This document shows positions 61,190-64,000 of a DNA stretch of 64,000 bases, one piece after another. The notes under the pieces were generated by a model, which saw nothing but the letters and a program-made list of their open reading frames with translations, had not been told where the DNA came from and ran no database searches. A program made the position numbers and the translations under genes. Source of the DNA: Mantis religiosa (Eukaryota; Arthropoda; Insecta; Mantodea; Mantidae); NCBI GenBank assembly GCA_030765055.1, contig CM060958.1:113506972-113570971 (forward strand), written 5' to 3'. Each line of letters begins with the position of its first letter. Position 1 is the first letter of the stretch.

Positions 61190-62318
61190 TTTTTTCCGTG
61201 CTTTTTTTTCTTTCCCTCTTCTATTCCTCTGTCAACTTCCAAATATATATAAACTTAATATGTTATGGAGATGGAATTGCTTGTGCTTTGTTGCACATAT
61301 TGCACTTAGCAACACACTGTACAGCTTATTCTCAGAATGAAAATAGTTTTATTAATTGAATTCTCTCAATATTTCAAATTATTTGCATTTGATATACGCA
61401 CTTAGCAAGAATTTAACAGGTTAGACATATTTTTGACACACAGCACGTGTATGTAGTATACGGATGCAATGGTGAACTAAGATGGAAAATGTTTGTTTTT
61501 AGAAGCTTTGGCTATCTCTTTTATTAGTATTTAATAGGGACTACAAATGAATCCAAATTATCAACATTTATTTACTAATATGTACAGTACCATAATGTTA
61601 TGGCACTGCACATGCAGTCTGTATGATACTTACAAGAGGCCCCATTAAAGAAACAATATATGCATTATGTGTAGAGTAATGAAGTTTAAGCATTAAAAGA
61701 TATGGCAAATATTTAAAGCTAGATAAAGTGTAGCAGTATTTGAAGCACTAAAATTCCATCTCATATCCCTGTTCCTGATCATCTGCTTGAAAACATATGT
61801 ATCTTACTCAAGCAAATGTTCATTACAAATACCTGTAAACTTGTATTACAAAATATATCTTTACTTTTATAATTGGTTAAAAGTTGTGCTGTAGAGGTTT
61901 CTGGAAGAGTAACTAGATTTTCAACCAAAAGTATTTCTCAGTTACAGTTCCATTTAAACAACGTGAGACTTCTGACAGCTCACTTTAAACTAGGAAGTGG
62001 ATGCTTTGCCATGTTGTATAGACCACATGTCAGCTGTTTAGTGGGGCATCTAATAGGAAATACTTCCCATGAGTTTAGCATTTAATATGCCTGATATGGT
62101 TTGAGTCAGAATTATAAACTAAGCACATGACCACGGTAAATACGAAAAAAAAAGGAATACACATGAACCCTAGCAACCAACTTAAATCACATGCTATAGG
62201 GCTCATCATTGAAAACAAAGAGGAGGCACACAGCATTTTGCCTGTGCGCAATGGGGTGTGCCACGGCTGGCTTTGCTCCTATGTAAATTCCATGCATAAA
62301 GCATGTCTTACCTTATAT
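61190..62318. other. 3' UTR and downstream sequence, nothing else recognised
   Basis: No AATAAA close to the stop; ATTAAA occurs at about 61644. AT-rich, no repeats seen. Confidence 0.45.
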
Positions 62319-63090
62319 AGTGTGATCCATATAAACCTGAACCATTTCAATAGGCCATAACTTTTGAACCAATAATGGGACACACGTGCTGCAACTTTGG
62401 GATAATATAATACACAATTGGGAGATTACATTACACTTATTACATATTACACTGCATATTGTATGTGTTTATTAATTAAATTACACTATTTATATCTTAG
62501 AGAAAATGTTGGAAGTCTCCTCCACCAGTATCTATAGAGGTTTGCACTTGTCTCGCCATATTCTCTGAAGTTATACGGAGAGTGTCCTTGCCAATGTTAC
62601 TTATTTAGTCAAATTAATTCCTTGAGAACATCAATTGCCCGTGGCCTATTCTTGTACACTATTTTTAGATACCCCCCCCCCCCCACAAGAAAAAATCCAG
62701 TGAGGTTAGGTGAGGGTATCTGGGGGCCACAGAACTTTTGAGATTATTATTATCAAAGAAACTGGTTACAAGTTCCATGATATCATTAGGTGTATGGCAC
62801 GTTGCTCCATCTTGCTGGAAATAACCTTCTCTCAAGTTGGTATCATCCAGCTACTCCACAAATGTCTTGAAGCTATCCATATAAACTCCAGAGTCTAGAG
62901 TCTTATCAAATAAAATGGGACCAATGATCAATAGATGCTGGTGGAGGACACTTCCAACATTTTCTCTGAGATGTAAATAGTGTAATGTAATCTCCCAATT
63001 ATGTATTATATTTTCCAAAAATTGTACGTATATCCTATTATTGGTTGAAAAGTAATGGCTCATTGAAATGTTCAGGTTTATATGGTTTGC
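62319..63090 (-). mobile_element. IS630/Tc1-type element with long inverted ends, internally deleted
   Basis: 62319-62534 and 62931-63088 are inverted relatives (for example AAAATGTTGGAAG and GGAGATTACATTACAC occur on opposite strands). Between them the minus strand has GPILFDKTLDSGVYMDSFKT and a block near 62690 like PDLTSLDFFLWG, from the same transposase lineage as 36430-37163. A run of C at 62672 marks a corrupted spot. Confidence 0.7.
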
Positions 63091-63159
63091 AGTACAGAAG
63101 ATCGAAATGTCATCCATCCTCAGCTAAACAAGCATTATATTGGGAGAACACATTCTGAT

Positions 63160-63708
63160 TCATGCGATTAAGTTGAGTGATTGTAATGTTTCAGATATCA
63201 TTTTAATAGTGTGTTTTAATTCTTCCAATGTATGAGGATTTGTACACTTATACGGTATTAGTTTTAATAATTCAGTTGTTCTATGTGCAGAAAACTGAAG
63301 TTCATAACCTGTTGTGCTAATTTTGGGATGAATTTGGTTGGTGAAAGTTGAAAACATGCGCCATGTTGTTAATTTTTCCTCTATTAACACTATACACTTG
63401 CGCTTTCGGTTTTTGTTTGCCACAGAACGAGTGGTTTCGAATTTCTTCACAATCTCATGATTCGTAAATCTGGAAGGAGGCACATCATTAGGAAACGTAT
63501 GAATATACTTTATGCAAACATGGCTTGGTGATTCCCATTTATAAAAACTTTTACACATGACAGTGAAATGTTCTAGAGCCTGTTCATGTTGGTGGCTGGT
63601 ACAGTATTCACGAGTGAAGTGCACACCGCAAGCCCCCGAGCACAACGGAAGCCGGTAGTGGGGGAATCCAGCAAGATTGCGAGAAAGGTAAAATGCCATG
63701 TGCTCCAT
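63160..63708 (-). pseudogene. Transposase deletion derivative: N-terminus fused to C-terminus
   Basis: An open 182-residue frame. KYIHTFPNDVPPSRFTNHEI, VKKFETTRSVANKNRKRK and SAHRTTELLKLIPYK are the N-terminal HTH region of the DUF4817-type transposase. Directly after this comes TNPHTLEELKHTIKMISET, which belongs to the extreme C-terminus (compare RQPQTLEQLQQLIMYEMT at 36430-37163). The whole catalytic core is missing. It could at most encode a DNA-binding protein. Confidence 0.7.
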
Positions 63709-64000
63709 TAGGTTTTAAATGAAGAACCCTGTACAATGCAGTGTAACTTTGCAATGTGTTATCCCTCAAAGTTCAGCTTGTAAACAAAGGGGAAGAAAAA
63801 TGGTTACACCTTATTGGCTTACATAACAGCAGAGGGAATGCTGTCATGGAAACACTTCTCCAGCAGACGTCAGAAGTCTCAACTTGTTTAAATCAAACCT
63901 AGGAACACATTTTGTTCTATAAAACTATTTAAAACTATAATTTCACTCTGCACAAAAATAATTTGTTACCAGATTTATAGAGGGAATAATATGCAAATTC

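Overview
This is a eukaryotic, animal window, most likely from an insect and probably a polyneopteran such as a cockroach or termite. The grounds are one host gene with very long introns, AT-rich intergenic sequence, and a dense mix of Penelope-like elements (PLEs), Ty3/gypsy elements, mariner, Tc1-like, hAT and Merlin relics, and several tRNA-derived SINEs. The taxon is an inference. I see no prokaryotic genes, CRISPR arrays, rRNA genes or convincing functional tRNA genes.

The one host gene is a GMP reductase (GMPR) on the + strand. Six coding exons with good splice sites lie at 19361-19447, 19565-19684, 23949-24206, 39643-39831, 51276-51478 and 60994-61189 and join in frame to a 350-residue enzyme. 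The active-site cysteine is at residue 186. Introns 2 to 5 (about 4.3, 15.4, 11.4 and 9.5 kb) are full of transposons.

Layout. 1-5450: a decayed Ty3/gypsy copy on the minus strand, itself carrying a 0.5-kb GC-rich repeat with 12-bp target duplications. 5.5-8.8 kb: an inverted SINE pair, long (ATT)n arrays, the N-terminal part of a PLE ORF and a gypsy integrase tail. 9.6-14.5 kb: a complete but dead mariner, a hAT relic, SINEs and a PLE unit with inverted ends. 17.8-18.9 kb: a (TAA)n array of about 1.16 kb just upstream of GMPR. Intron 2: a mariner relic, LINE and PLE ends and a MITE. Intron 3: a head-to-head PLE dimer bounded by a 14-bp target duplication (25255-34198) and split by an apparently intact, young Ty3/gypsy element (26859-32547) with identical LTRs and open gag and pol frames. 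Intron 4: nested PLE and Tc1-like relics, LINEs, and a Merlin relic hit by a 198-bp ribozyme-bearing insert. Intron 5: a MITE split by a LINE, a cluster of PLE remnants, LTR-like direct repeats and another PLE endonuclease fragment. Downstream of GMPR: two related IS630/Tc1-type relics.

The most interesting theme is a set of small self-cleaving RNA motifs. Five PLE families here end in a hammerhead-ribozyme architecture of the same compact type. Five copies have an intact catalytic core (13839-13879 minus, 50156-50195 minus, 56831-56870 plus, 57311-57352 plus, 60101-60140 plus). Other copies show core substitutions. Two very short insertions (198 and 250 bp), each with a 12-bp target duplication, consist of little except inverted PLE ends around these motifs, which suggests that ribozyme-containing ends alone can be mobilised.
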